64,000 nucleotides of DNA from assembly GCA_020633335.1 (NCBI GenBank), contig JACKDU010000016.1:35575-99574 (forward strand), read 5' to 3'. The notes beneath the pieces are model-generated. The model did no database searches and was not told the origin of the DNA. It saw only the letters and a program-made list of their open reading frames with translations. How positions within the stretch are numbered: position 1 is the stretch's first letter; every line of letters starts with the position of its first letter. The DNA comes from Myxococcales bacterium. Its GTDB lineage: Bacteria; Myxococcota_A; Polyangia; Nannocystales; Nannocystaceae. Shown in pieces: positions 50,358 through 57,952 of this stretch. The position numbers and the translations under genes are program-made.

Positions 50358-51242
50358 ATGAACGCGCCGACGAGCCCGCATTCGCCGAGCGTCGCCTGGA
50401 TCGACGGCCGCCTGGTCGACTTCGCCGAGGCCGCCGTCCCGCTCGAGGATCGCGGGCTCCAGTTCGGCGAGAGCCTCTATGAGGTTGTGCCGATCGTCGG
50501 CGGCGCGCTCCGCCTCTTCGACCTCCACCTCGCGCGGATCCGTGGGGCGGCCCGCTGGCTCGAGCTCGACGACGGGCTCCCCGACGAGGCCGGCTGGCGG
50601 GAGCTCTTCGCCGCCCTCCAGGCGCGCGAGGGGATCGACGAGGGGATCCTCTACGCTCAGCTCAGCGGCGGCGTCGCGCCCCGGGCCCACCACCCGGCTG
50701 CGCGGCCGCGGCCCCGCCTCTGGGCCTACCTCCGGGCGCTCCGCTACCCCCGGGCCGACGCCTGCGCCCGCGGGATCCGGGCGATCACCGTCGACGACCT
50801 CCGCTGGGCGCGCGCCGATCTCAAGACGACGATGCTCCTGCCGGCGGTCCTCGGGCGCCGAGCGGCCGCTCGCCGGGGCGCGAACGAGGCGCTCTTCGTC
50901 GGCGCGGACGGGGAGCTCCGCGAGGGGGCGGCCTCCAACCTCTTCATCGTCGAGGGCCGGCGGATCGTCACCCCGCGGCTCTCCGAGCACCTGCTGCCGG
51001 GGGTCACCCGCGGGCTGGTCGAGCGGGTCGCTGCGCCCCTCGGGATCGAGGTCGTCAGCGAGGCGATCGATCGTCCGCGTCTCCTCGGGGCCGACGAGGT
51101 CTTCATCACCTCGACCACCCAGCTCGTGATGCCGGTGGTCGCGATCGACGACGCGCCGATCGGCGGCGGCGAGTCCGGGCCGATCGCCCGCGCGCTGGCG
51201 GCCGGTCTCCGCCGCGAGCTCGGCCTCGACGAGGGGCGCTAG
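50358..51242 (+). CDS. Class IV aminotransferase (branched-chain or D-amino acid type)
   Basis: A 294-residue PLP enzyme. It shows the class IV start VAWIDGRLVDFAEAAVPLED with RGLQFGESLYEVVPIVGG, the PLP-lysine region RADLKTTMLLPAVLG (Lys near residue 155), the phosphate and cofactor motif EALFVGADGELREGAASNLF, and EVFITSTTQLVMPV at the end. The length and the RGLQFGESLYEV motif are closest to D-amino acid transaminase, but branched-chain transaminases and aminodeoxychorismate lyase share the fold. The product therefore cannot be fixed. It converges on the peroxiredoxin gene through a perfect palindrome. Confidence 0.87.
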   Translation: MNAPTSPHSPSVAWIDGRLVDFAEAAVPLEDRGLQFGESLYEVVPIVGGALRLFDLHLARIRGAARWLELDDGLPDEAGWRELFAALQAREGIDEGILYAQLSGGVAPRAHHPAARPRPRLWAYLRALRYPRADACARGIRAITVDDLRWARADLKTTMLLPAVLGRRAAARRGANEALFVGADGELREGAASNLFIVEGRRIVTPRLSEHLLPGVTRGLVERVAAPLGIEVVSEAIDRPRLLGADEVFITSTTQLVMPVVAIDDAPIGGGESGPIARALAAGLRRELGLDEGR

Positions 51243-51248
51243 GCCCCT

Positions 51249-51264
51249 CTGCGCGGCCGCGCAG
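51249..51264. terminator. Bidirectional terminator palindrome
   Basis: CTGCGCGGCCGCGCAG is a perfect 16-base palindrome lying in the 31-base gap between the convergent aminotransferase and peroxiredoxin stop codons. Confidence 0.55.
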
Positions 51265-51273
51265 GCGCTGGGC

Positions 51274-51939
51274 CTACTTGGTCGGGCACTCGGTCTTCGA
51301 GAACCACCAGTCGGTGACCTCGTAGCCCGAGCTCATCCGCTTCTCCGCATCGCTCGCGGTCGCCGGCGGCGGGACGATGCACTTGTCGCCGGGCTGCCAG
51401 GCCTCGGGGGTCGCCAGGCCGTGCTTGGCGTTGAGCTGGAGCGCCTGGACCAGGCGGAGGACCTCGCCGACGACCCGGCCGGTGGTCAGCGGGTAGTAGA
51501 TCATCGCCCGGATGTTCTGCTGGGGATCGATCACGAAGACCGCGCGGACCGTCGCGGTCGCCGAGGCGCCGGGGTGGATCATCCCGTACTTGCTGGCGAC
51601 CGACATGCTCAGATCGGCGATCACCGGGAAGGGGATCTTGACGCCGAAGTGCTGCTCGATCGCCCGGGTCCAGGCGATGTGGCTGTAGATCGAGTCGATG
51701 CTGAGGCCGATGAGCTGGGTGTCGATCGCCGCGAACTCGTCGGCGAGGCGGGCGAAGCCGACGAACTCGGTGGTGCAGACCGGGGTGAAGTCGGCCGGGT
51801 GACTGAAGAGGACGACCCATTTGCCCTTGAAGTCGCGGAGGCTGATCTCGCCGTGCGTCGACGGGGCGGTGAACTGGGGCGCGGGCTCGTTGATCCGGGG
51901 GATCGTCGCGGAGGGGGCGGTGGGGGCGGTGTCGGACAT
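51274..51939 (-). CDS. Peroxiredoxin, Prx6-like 1-Cys type
   Basis: A 221-residue thiol peroxidase. The peroxidatic Cys is in HPADFTPVCTTEFVGF near residue 54 (PxxxTxxC motif), and a distal Arg region is in TVRAVFVIDPQQNIRAM. The long C-terminal domain with PLTTGRVVGEVLRLVQAL and the PPPATASDAEKRM segment matches the Prx6 subfamily, which usually lacks a resolving Cys in the standard place; a Cys near the end (KTECPTK) might take that role. It reduces peroxides with thioredoxin, glutathione or another thiol. It is divergent from the SelW-like selenoprotein gene with 97 bases between starts, which suggests a common redox context. Confidence 0.93.
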   Translation of the reverse strand: MSDTAPTAPSATIPRINEPAPQFTAPSTHGEISLRDFKGKWVVLFSHPADFTPVCTTEFVGFARLADEFAAIDTQLIGLSIDSIYSHIAWTRAIEQHFGVKIPFPVIADLSMSVASKYGMIHPGASATATVRAVFVIDPQQNIRAMIYYPLTTGRVVGEVLRLVQALQLNAKHGLATPEAWQPGDKCIVPPPATASDAEKRMSSGYEVTDWWFSKTECPTK

Positions 51940-52036
51940 CGGCGCGATTTATATGCCGAGGCGTCTGCCGGTGGCGAGGTGGCAGCGCGCAATCCTGGCC
52001 GGCAGGCGCTGGCCGCCGCCCCCGGGCCCGGCTAGG

Positions 52037-52285
52037 ATGGCCGTCGTGACGGTCGAGATCACCTACTGCGTCCGTTGAAACTACCTCCCCCACGCCACCA
52101 GGTTGGTGGCGGAGCTCGAGCGGCGCTTCGGGGAGGCGATCGACGTCAACCTCGTGAAGGGGGATCGCGGGGTCTTTGACGTGGTGGTCGACGGGGCGCT
52201 GATCTTCTCCAAGCGCCAGCTCGGCCGCTTCCCCGGCGGCCGCGAGATCATCGAGTCGATCGAGGCGCTCCGCTCCGGTCGCTAG
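52037..52285 (+). CDS. SelW/Rdx-family selenoprotein (UGA = selenocysteine)
   Basis: From ATG 52037 the frame reads MAVVTVEITYCVR, then TGA (52076-52078), then NYLPHATRLVAELERRFG and on to a TAG at 52283-52285. This gives 82 residues with residue 14 encoded by TGA. The product is a standard SelW/Rdx thioredoxin-fold protein: ITYC-x-x-U-NYxPxA at the redox site, the strand VNLVKGDRGVFDVVVDG, the conserved LIFSKRQLGRFPG and a C-terminal helix. Homologs have Cys or Sec at this place (CxxC or CxxU). A 7-bp hairpin with an AGGTT loop directly downstream fits a bacterial SECIS element. Ordinary gene calling would report only the 60-residue tail. It is probably a cytoplasmic thiol oxidoreductase and is divergent from a peroxiredoxin. 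Confidence 0.92.
52093..52111 (+). promoter_or_regulatory. Bacterial SECIS element of the SelW-like gene
   Basis: CGCCACC (52093-52099) pairs perfectly with GGTGGCG (52105-52111) around loop AGGTT. The stem starts 15 bases after the TGA and the loop presents GGU, as in known bacterial SECIS hairpins recognised by SelB. It lies within the coding sequence. Confidence 0.8.
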
Positions 52286-52496
52286 GTCAGCCGACGGCCT
52301 GGCTCTCGCAGGTCTCGGCGGGCGCTCGCCGGCCCGCGTCGATGCGTGTATGTGCGACCTCTACGATGTAGGTGCAGCCAAGCGTGACTCCAGCGTTTGG
52401 GTTGTCTGTGCAAGCTCTCTCTCGTGAATTTCTGCTCTCTTCGAGGTGATGGCGCTTGCGTCAGCGCGTGGCTCTCACGTAGGAATTTGAGACAAG

Positions 52497-54380
52497 ATGC
52501 CCGATCGGATGCCCCGCCCCTGCGTCGCTGGCTCCTTGATCACCGCTTCAATCGTCCTCGTCCTCGGCCCGGCCGGCTGCGGTCTCTTCGACGGCCACGT
52601 CACCACCGACGACGAAGGCTTTGAGAGCGACCTGGGCGACTCGTCGTCGGGCCCAGGCGGCGACGCCTCGTCGGGGTCGACGACCGCGACCTCGAGCGAC
52701 GGCGGCGAGGAGGGTGACTGCACCGATCCCTGCCCCGCCGTCGGCGCGAGCGCCTGCCAGGGGGGCGGCGTCGCGACCTGCGTCGACAAGGGCGACGGCT
52801 GCCCGCTCTGGAGCGCGCCGGTCGCCTGCGGGGACGAGGAGGTCTGTGACGCCGGCGCCTGCGTGATCGAGACCAGCAAGCGCTTCGGCGAGGCGATCAC
52901 CTACGCGGTCCCCGAGGGGGGGACGGCGAGCGGCGGCTTCGCCCGCCCCGACGGGGTCCCCGAGGCGCTCGGCGACGACTTCTGGTCGCTCCTCGACATC
53001 GACGGCGATCACCGCCTCGACCTCGTCGTCACCGCCCGGGCGGTGAGCAAGCAGGGCTACGAGTGGTGGCCGCGGACGATGGGCTACCCGAACGCGCCCT
53101 ACTGGGAGGTCTACCGCGGCGAGTCCGACGGCTTCGCCAGCAAGCCGATCGCCTGGCCGGTGCCGAGCGAGGGGCGCAGTGAGAGCGGCCTCGTCACCCT
53201 CGAGGGGCAGCCGAAGATCGAGGGCGACGCCTTCTGGTCGCTCCGCGATCTCGACGGCGACGGCCGCCCCGATCTCGTCCTCACCGGGCGCGCCCACGCC
53301 AACGGCCTCGACTGGATCGAGCGCGGGATCGGCTACCCCAACACCCCCTACTGGGAGGTCTACCGCAACGAGGGCGACGGCTTCGCGGCCGTCCCGTCGA
53401 CCTGGTCGGTGCCGAGCGGCGGGCCGATCGATCGCGGCTACTACGTCGCCGACGGCGAGCCGAGCGAGCTCGGCGATCCCAAGTGGGAGACCCGCGACCT
53501 CGACGACGACGGCTACCTCGACCTCGTGGTCACCGGCAAGGCGCTGGCGGTGGGGGAGAACGGCCTCGTCCTGCGGGCGCTGGGCTCCCTCGCCAGCCCC
53601 TACTGGGAGGTCTACCGCGGCGGCCCGGAGGGCTTCGCCGACACGCCCGAGCCCTGGCAGGTGCCGGTCGGCGGCTACGTCGAGGGCGGCTTCGCCCGCT
53701 GCGAGGCGACCCCGGAGTCGATCGGCGACGCCCACTGGCGCCTCCGCGATCTCGACGGCGACGGCCTCGACGACCTCGTGGTCACCGGCTACGCCCAGAA
53801 GATCGACGGCATCGACTGGTACGGCCCCGCCCCGGGCTTCCCCGACGCGCCGCGCTGGGAGGTCTTCCTCAATCGCGGCGACGGCTTCTCGCGGGTGGTC
53901 ACGGAGTGGGCGCTGCCGCAGGGCGGCCTCCTCGACTACGGCTACGTCGACCTCGCCCGCGAGGCGATGAACGTCGGCGATCAGACCTGGGACACCCTCG
54001 ACATCGACGGCGACGGCCGCCTGGAGCTGGTGATCACCTCGAGCTGGGAGGAGAGCCAGACCGTTCAGTGCCGCGGTCAGGTCCTCGGCTTCACCAAGGG
54101 CGAGCCCCGCTGGGACGTCCACGAGTCGACCGCGGGCGGCTTCACCGAGGCCCCCTGGGGCTTCTTCCTGCCGACGGCGGGGCTGACGGCCTGCGGGCTC
54201 CGGGCGACCGCCGGGCAGCCGCTCCAGGACGGCGATCAGGCCTGGATCACCGTCAACTTCGAGCCCGATCGCTTCGTCGACCTGGTGATCAACGGCCAGG
54301 GTGTCGGCGATCCGATCAGCCAGCAGGTCCTCGGCTTCGGCGAGGCCCCGCACTGGCTCCTCTACCGCGGCACCCCCTGA
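52497..54380 (+). CDS. Lipoprotein with six ~78-residue propeller-like repeats
   Basis: A 627-residue lipoprotein (VLVLGPAGC, Cys28) with a Ser/Gly/Asp linker and a short Cys module (CTDPCPAVGASACQGGG). Six repeats of about 78 residues follow. Each runs W-x-(V/L)-P-x-GG, then a GD-x-x-W strand, a calcium-type loop such as LRDLDGDGRPDLVLTG, and a YPNTPYWEVYRNEGDGF-like end. The DxDGDGxxD loops relate it to FG-GAP/VCBS proteins, but the long unit with the PYWEVYR block is not one I can name. A six-bladed propeller is plausible. Regulation is not evident; the 211 bases upstream are unusually AT-rich. Confidence 0.8.
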   Translation: MPDRMPRPCVAGSLITASIVLVLGPAGCGLFDGHVTTDDEGFESDLGDSSSGPGGDASSGSTTATSSDGGEEGDCTDPCPAVGASACQGGGVATCVDKGDGCPLWSAPVACGDEEVCDAGACVIETSKRFGEAITYAVPEGGTASGGFARPDGVPEALGDDFWSLLDIDGDHRLDLVVTARAVSKQGYEWWPRTMGYPNAPYWEVYRGESDGFASKPIAWPVPSEGRSESGLVTLEGQPKIEGDAFWSLRDLDGDGRPDLVLTGRAHANGLDWIERGIGYPNTPYWEVYRNEGDGFAAVPSTWSVPSGGPIDRGYYVADGEPSELGDPKWETRDLDDDGYLDLVVTGKALAVGENGLVLRALGSLASPYWEVYRGGPEGFADTPEPWQVPVGGYVEGGFARCEATPESIGDAHWRLRDLDGDGLDDLVVTGYAQKIDGIDWYGPAPGFPDAPRWEVFLNRGDGFSRVVTEWALPQGGLLDYGYVDLAREAMNVGDQTWDTLDIDGDGRLELVITSSWEESQTVQCRGQVLGFTKGEPRWDVHESTAGGFTEAPWGFFLPTAGLTACGLRATAGQPLQDGDQAWITVNFEPDRFVDLVINGQGVGDPISQQVLGFGEAPHWLLYRGTP

Positions 54381-54407
54381 GGGTCGGGCTGAGGGCCGCG
54401 CCAGGAG

Positions 54408-54425
54408 GGCGATCGGCAGATCGCC
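54408..54425 (+). terminator. Hairpin after the six-repeat lipoprotein gene
   Basis: GGCGATC (54408-54414) and GATCGCC (54419-54425) form a 7-bp stem with loop GGCA, 28 bases after the stop codon. Confidence 0.5.
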
Positions 54426-54489
54426 GCGGAGGATCTCCCCCTGCGGATCTCCCGGGGGGCCCAGACGGGCCTCCGTGGAGATCATGTAG

Positions 54490-54575
54490 GATATGTGAAT
54501 ACAGGGTCGTACCCCCTCGTATGCGCTGAATTTTTCAATTTTTTGCCCGGCAGATCTCCGTCGGATAAGCCCGGT
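54490..54575 (+). promoter_or_regulatory. AT-rich probable promoter region of ftsZ
   Basis: The 229-base gap before ftsZ holds the most AT-rich run of the window, around TGAATTTTTCAATTTTTT (about 54527-54544), followed by TTGCCC and GGATAAG. The run contains the small dyad TGAA/TTCA. Individual -35 and -10 boxes cannot be fixed with confidence. Confidence 0.4.
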
Positions 54576-54609
54576 CCTCGGAGCACAGCAACCAAGGGAT
54601 CGACACGAC

Positions 54610-55920
54610 ATGGCGTACTTCGAGCTCGATGAAGCAATCCCTGAGCAGGCCCGGATCAAGGTGATCGGGGTCGGCGGGGCCGGCGGCAACGCCGTCAACA
54701 CGATGATTCAGAACAAGGTGGAGGGCGTCGAGTTCGTCGTCGCCAACACCGACGTGCAGGCGCTCGAGAAGTCCCTCGCGCCGACCACGATCCAGCTCGG
54801 GAAGCAGATCACCCGGGGCCTCGGCGCTGGCGCGAACCCGGAGAAGGGCCGCGAGGCCGCGCTCGAGAGCGTCAACGAGATCGCCGAGGCCCTCCAGGGG
54901 GCCGACATGGTCTTCGTCACCGCCGGCATGGGCGGCGGCACGGGCACCGGCGCGGCGCCGATCATCGCCCAGATCGCCCGCGAGATCGGGGCGCTCACCG
55001 TCGGCGTGGTCACCAAGCCCTTCCGCTTTGAGGGCCGCCGCCGCCTCCGCTTCGCCGAGCTCGGGATCGAGAAGCTCGAGGAGGCGGTCGACACCCTGAT
55101 CACCATCCCGAACGATCGCCTCCTCCAGGTCACGAGCGCGAACACCAGCCTCCTCGACTCCTTCCGGCTCGCCGACGAGGTCCTCCAGCACGCGACCCAG
55201 GGGGTCTCCGACCTGATCACCGTCCCCGGGATCATCAACGTCGACTTCGCCGACGTGCGGACGATCATGTCCGGTCAGGGGCGCGCGCTCATGGGCATGG
55301 GCATCGCCTCCGACGAGGGCCGCGCCCTGGCGGCGGCCCAGCAGGCGATCTCGTCGCCGCTCCTCGAGGACGTGACGATCCACGGCGCCCAGGGGATCCT
55401 GATCAACATCACCGCCGGTCCGGACCTCCGCCTCCACGAGGTCGAGGAGGCCGCGTCGCTGATCCAGGAGGCGGCGCACGAGGACTGCAACATCATCTTC
55501 GGCGCGGTCATCGACCCCAACATGGGCGACATGTTCCGGCTGACGGTGATCGCCACCGGCTTCGACCGCCACGCGCCGGCCGAGGAGGAGCTCGAGCAGG
55601 TGATCCGGCACCACACCACCCGGCGCCGTCAGAGCGTCGGCGGGGTGCCGCTCCAGGCCGCCGCCCCGGCGCCGTCGAGCCGCGCCCACGCGGCCGCGTC
55701 GAACGTCCGCGCCCAGGCCCAGAGCCCCTTCTTCGGCGGTCAGCCGCAGGCGCAGGTGCAGGTGCCCGCGCCGGCCCCGGCCGCGCCGGCCGAGCGCTCG
55801 GTGCGGATGAGCCGCGAGCCGGCGGGCCAGGGCTCGGGGACGTGGAGCCGCGAGGCGCCGACCGACCCGACCGAGATCCCGGCCTTCCTCCGCCGCCGCG
55901 ACGACACCTTCCTCCGCTAG
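54610..55920 (+). CDS. ftsZ: Cell-division GTPase FtsZ
   Basis: A 436-residue FtsZ. The tubulin-fold GTP-binding parts are VIGVGGAGGNAVNTM near the start and the tubulin signature GMGGGTGTGAAP near residue 105. The T7 loop NVDFADVRTIM supplies the catalytic Asp for the neighbouring subunit. A variable linker (about 330-420) of Ala/Gln/Pro follows, then the conserved C-terminal peptide EIPAFLRRRDDTF that binds FtsA and other membrane tethers. It polymerises into the Z-ring. Unlike most bacteria, including Myxococcus xanthus, ftsA, ftsQ or mur genes are not adjacent. The gene has its own AT-rich upstream region and a strong terminator, so it seems monocistronic. Confidence 0.97.
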   Translation: MAYFELDEAIPEQARIKVIGVGGAGGNAVNTMIQNKVEGVEFVVANTDVQALEKSLAPTTIQLGKQITRGLGAGANPEKGREAALESVNEIAEALQGADMVFVTAGMGGGTGTGAAPIIAQIAREIGALTVGVVTKPFRFEGRRRLRFAELGIEKLEEAVDTLITIPNDRLLQVTSANTSLLDSFRLADEVLQHATQGVSDLITVPGIINVDFADVRTIMSGQGRALMGMGIASDEGRALAAAQQAISSPLLEDVTIHGAQGILINITAGPDLRLHEVEEAASLIQEAAHEDCNIIFGAVIDPNMGDMFRLTVIATGFDRHAPAEEELEQVIRHHTTRRRQSVGGVPLQAAAPAPSSRAHAAASNVRAQAQSPFFGGQPQAQVQVPAPAPAAPAERSVRMSREPAGQGSGTWSREAPTDPTEIPAFLRRRDDTFLR

Positions 55921-55939
55921 CGGAGCGGGGTCGGACCCG

Positions 55940-55975
55940 GACGAGCGCCGCGCCCCTCGGGGCTCGGCGCTCGTC
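55940..55975 (+). terminator. Terminator of ftsZ
   Basis: GACGAGCGCCG (55940-55950) pairs over 11 bp with CGGCGCTCGTC (55965-55975), with an inner CCCC/GGGG pair in the loop and GTCGTTT after it. It starts 20 bases after the ftsZ stop. Confidence 0.75.
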
Positions 55976-56062
55976 GTCGTTTGGCGGGCGCGGGGCAGAG
56001 GTCGGCGCGCAGGCTTGGCGCTTGCCGGGCCCCGCAGGCCCCGCGTAGCTACGTGCCGGACG

Positions 56063-57421
56063 ATGAGCGCGCCCACCCGCGAATCGCCGGGCTCCTCGCC
56101 CGCTGGCGGCGACGCCCCGGCGGGCGGCCTGCGGGTCGCGCTCGGCCTCTTCCAGACGACGATGGCCGGGGTCGGGATCATCCTCGGCGCCGGGATCTAC
56201 GTCCTCGTCGGCGTCGCCGCGGGGGAGGCCGGCAACGCCCTCTGGATCGCCTTCATCCTCGCCGCCGTCGTCGCCCTCCTCACCGGCCTGAGCTACGCCG
56301 AGCTCGCGTCGCTCTACCCGGTCGACGCCGCCGAGGTCACCTACGTCGAGCGCTCCTTCGGCCGGCGGGTCGCCTTCTTCGTCGCCTACCTGGCGATCCT
56401 CGCCCAGGTGCTGACCGCCGCGGTGGTGGCGATGGGCTTCGCCGGTTACCTCGCGCGCCTCCTCGGGAGCGAGGAGACCGCGGCGATCGCCCTCGTCGCC
56501 TGCGCCTTCTTCACCCTGATCAACTTTATTGGGATCAGCCTCGCCGCCTGGCTCAATGTCGCCTTCACCCTCCTCGAGGCCGGCGGGCTCGTGGTCATCA
56601 TCGCGATCGGCGCGCCCGAGCTCGGGCGGGTCGACCTCCTCGAGCTCCAGGGGGGCCTTCAGGGCCTCGCCCACACCGCGGCCCTGGTCTTCTTCGCCTA
56701 CGTCGGCTTCGAGGGGATCGTCAAGCTGAGCGAGGAGACAGCCGACGCCGCGCGGACGATCCCGCGGGCGATCATCCTCTCGATCATCATCTCGACCGCG
56801 CTCTACGTCGCGGTCGGGGCGACCGCGGTCTCGGCGATGGACTGGCGGGCGCTCGCGGCCTCGTCGGCGCCGCTCGCCGACGTCGCCGCGGCCGCGCTCG
56901 GCTCCGGCGCCTTCGCGCTCCTGGCGATCATCGCCCTCTTCTCGACCGCCAACACGATCCTCCTCTGCCTGGTCGCCGGCTCGCGCACCCTCTACGGGAT
57001 GGCCGACCGCGCGCCCTGGCTGCGGATCTTCGGCCGGGTCCACCGGCGGACCCAGACGCCGACCTGGGCGATCGTCGCGATCGGCCTGATGACCGCGCCC
57101 TTCGTCCTGGTCCGCGACCTCGCGCTCATCGTCGAGTACGGCAACTTCGGGATCTTCGTCCTCTACATGCTGGTCAACGCGGCGCTCGTCGATCTCCGCT
57201 TCCGCCTCCCGGAGGCGCCGCGGCGCTTCCGGGTGCCGGGGAGCGTCGGTCGGGTGCCGGTGCTCCCGGTCCTCGGGATCCTCACCTGCCTCGCGCTCCT
57301 CCTCAGCCTCCGCCTCGAGGTGCTGATCGGCGGGGCGCTCTACACCCTGGTCGGGGCGATCATCGCCCTGGCGGCGACGCGGACGGCCCCTAGCTCGACG
57401 ACGCCGGCGGGTCCTTCGTGA
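56063..57421 (+). CDS. APC-superfamily amino acid permease
   Basis: A 452-residue inner-membrane transporter from ATG 56063, with about 12 hydrophobic helices. The family signature GVGIILGAGIYVLVGVAAGE in helix 1, GLSYAELASLYPVDAAEV in helix 2-3 and the FFAYVGFEGIVKLSEET region after helix 6 are typical of APC transporters. The last two helices end in a short Ser/Thr tail. It probably takes up an amino acid or amine by ion symport; the substrate is not predictable. Its 3' end overlaps the convergent membrane-protein gene by 32 bases. It follows ftsZ but is separated by the terminator at 55940-55975. Confidence 0.92.
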   Translation: MSAPTRESPGSSPAGGDAPAGGLRVALGLFQTTMAGVGIILGAGIYVLVGVAAGEAGNALWIAFILAAVVALLTGLSYAELASLYPVDAAEVTYVERSFGRRVAFFVAYLAILAQVLTAAVVAMGFAGYLARLLGSEETAAIALVACAFFTLINFIGISLAAWLNVAFTLLEAGGLVVIIAIGAPELGRVDLLELQGGLQGLAHTAALVFFAYVGFEGIVKLSEETADAARTIPRAIILSIIISTALYVAVGATAVSAMDWRALAASSAPLADVAAAALGSGAFALLAIIALFSTANTILLCLVAGSRTLYGMADRAPWLRIFGRVHRRTQTPTWAIVAIGLMTAPFVLVRDLALIVEYGNFGIFVLYMLVNAALVDLRFRLPEAPRRFRVPGSVGRVPVLPVLGILTCLALLLSLRLEVLIGGALYTLVGAIIALAATRTAPSSTTPAGPS

Positions 57422-57893
57422 TCGCGGCGACGAAGGCGGCGATCGCCTCGCGGGCCTCGGCGGGGACCTGGAGGGTCATCGAGGGCTTGTCGTTGGGGGC
57501 CGGGGCGATCGACGAGAAGCCGGCCCGGAGCTCGCCGCGATCGCGATCGAAGGCGATCGAGACCAGGCGCTGGTAGCCGGCGGCGAAGGGGGCGTAGTCG
57601 CGGCCGAGGAAGATCCCGCGGTGGGCGACGATCACCTCGCGCTCGCCGTCGAGCCAGCGAGCGACGATCTCGGCGGGGTTTCGCAGGACCTCCTCGAGGT
57701 GGTGCTCCTGGTAGGCGCGGTTGAGCTGGATGATCCGGATCAGCGATCGGATCCCGAGGAAGAGCGAGACCAGGCCGATCGGCCAGGCGACGAGGGCGTG
57801 GCGGGGCTCGGCGATCGCCATGAAGACGCCGATGAGCGCGCCCGAGAGCGCGAGGATCATCAGGATCGAGTGGCCGAGGATCTTGAGGAGCAT
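57390..57893 (-). CDS. Small inner-membrane protein with two N-terminal helices
   Basis: A 167-residue protein from ATG 57893. Two hydrophobic helices (HSILMILALSGALIGVFMAI and LVAWPIGLVSLFLGIRSLI) are followed by a cytoplasmic domain of about 110 residues (EVIVAHRGIFLGRDYAPFAA, LVSIAFDRDRGELRAGF). The soluble part looks like a small beta-rich fold, perhaps PH-like, but I cannot assign it. The 3' end overlaps the end of the permease gene on the opposite strand. Confidence 0.6.
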   Translation of the reverse strand: MLLKILGHSILMILALSGALIGVFMAIAEPRHALVAWPIGLVSLFLGIRSLIRIIQLNRAYQEHHLEEVLRNPAEIVARWLDGEREVIVAHRGIFLGRDYAPFAAGYQRLVSIAFDRDRGELRAGFSSIAPAPNDKPSMTLQVPAEAREAIAAFVAAITKDPPASSS

Positions 57894-57952
57894 CGCCCCT
57901 CCGAGGATAGCGGCTGCCGCGGAGGGGCCGCGGGCGAGTTCGCGCGGCGGCC

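Noticed and set aside
52103..52285. A 60-residue gene starting after the TGA of the SelW-like frame
   Set aside because: It would lack the first strand and the redox motif of the SelW fold. The upstream codons in the same frame supply both, so TGA is read as Sec.
52286..52496. tRNA or small RNA gene in the AT-richer gap
   Set aside because: No cloverleaf, T-arm sequence or paired ends could be found.
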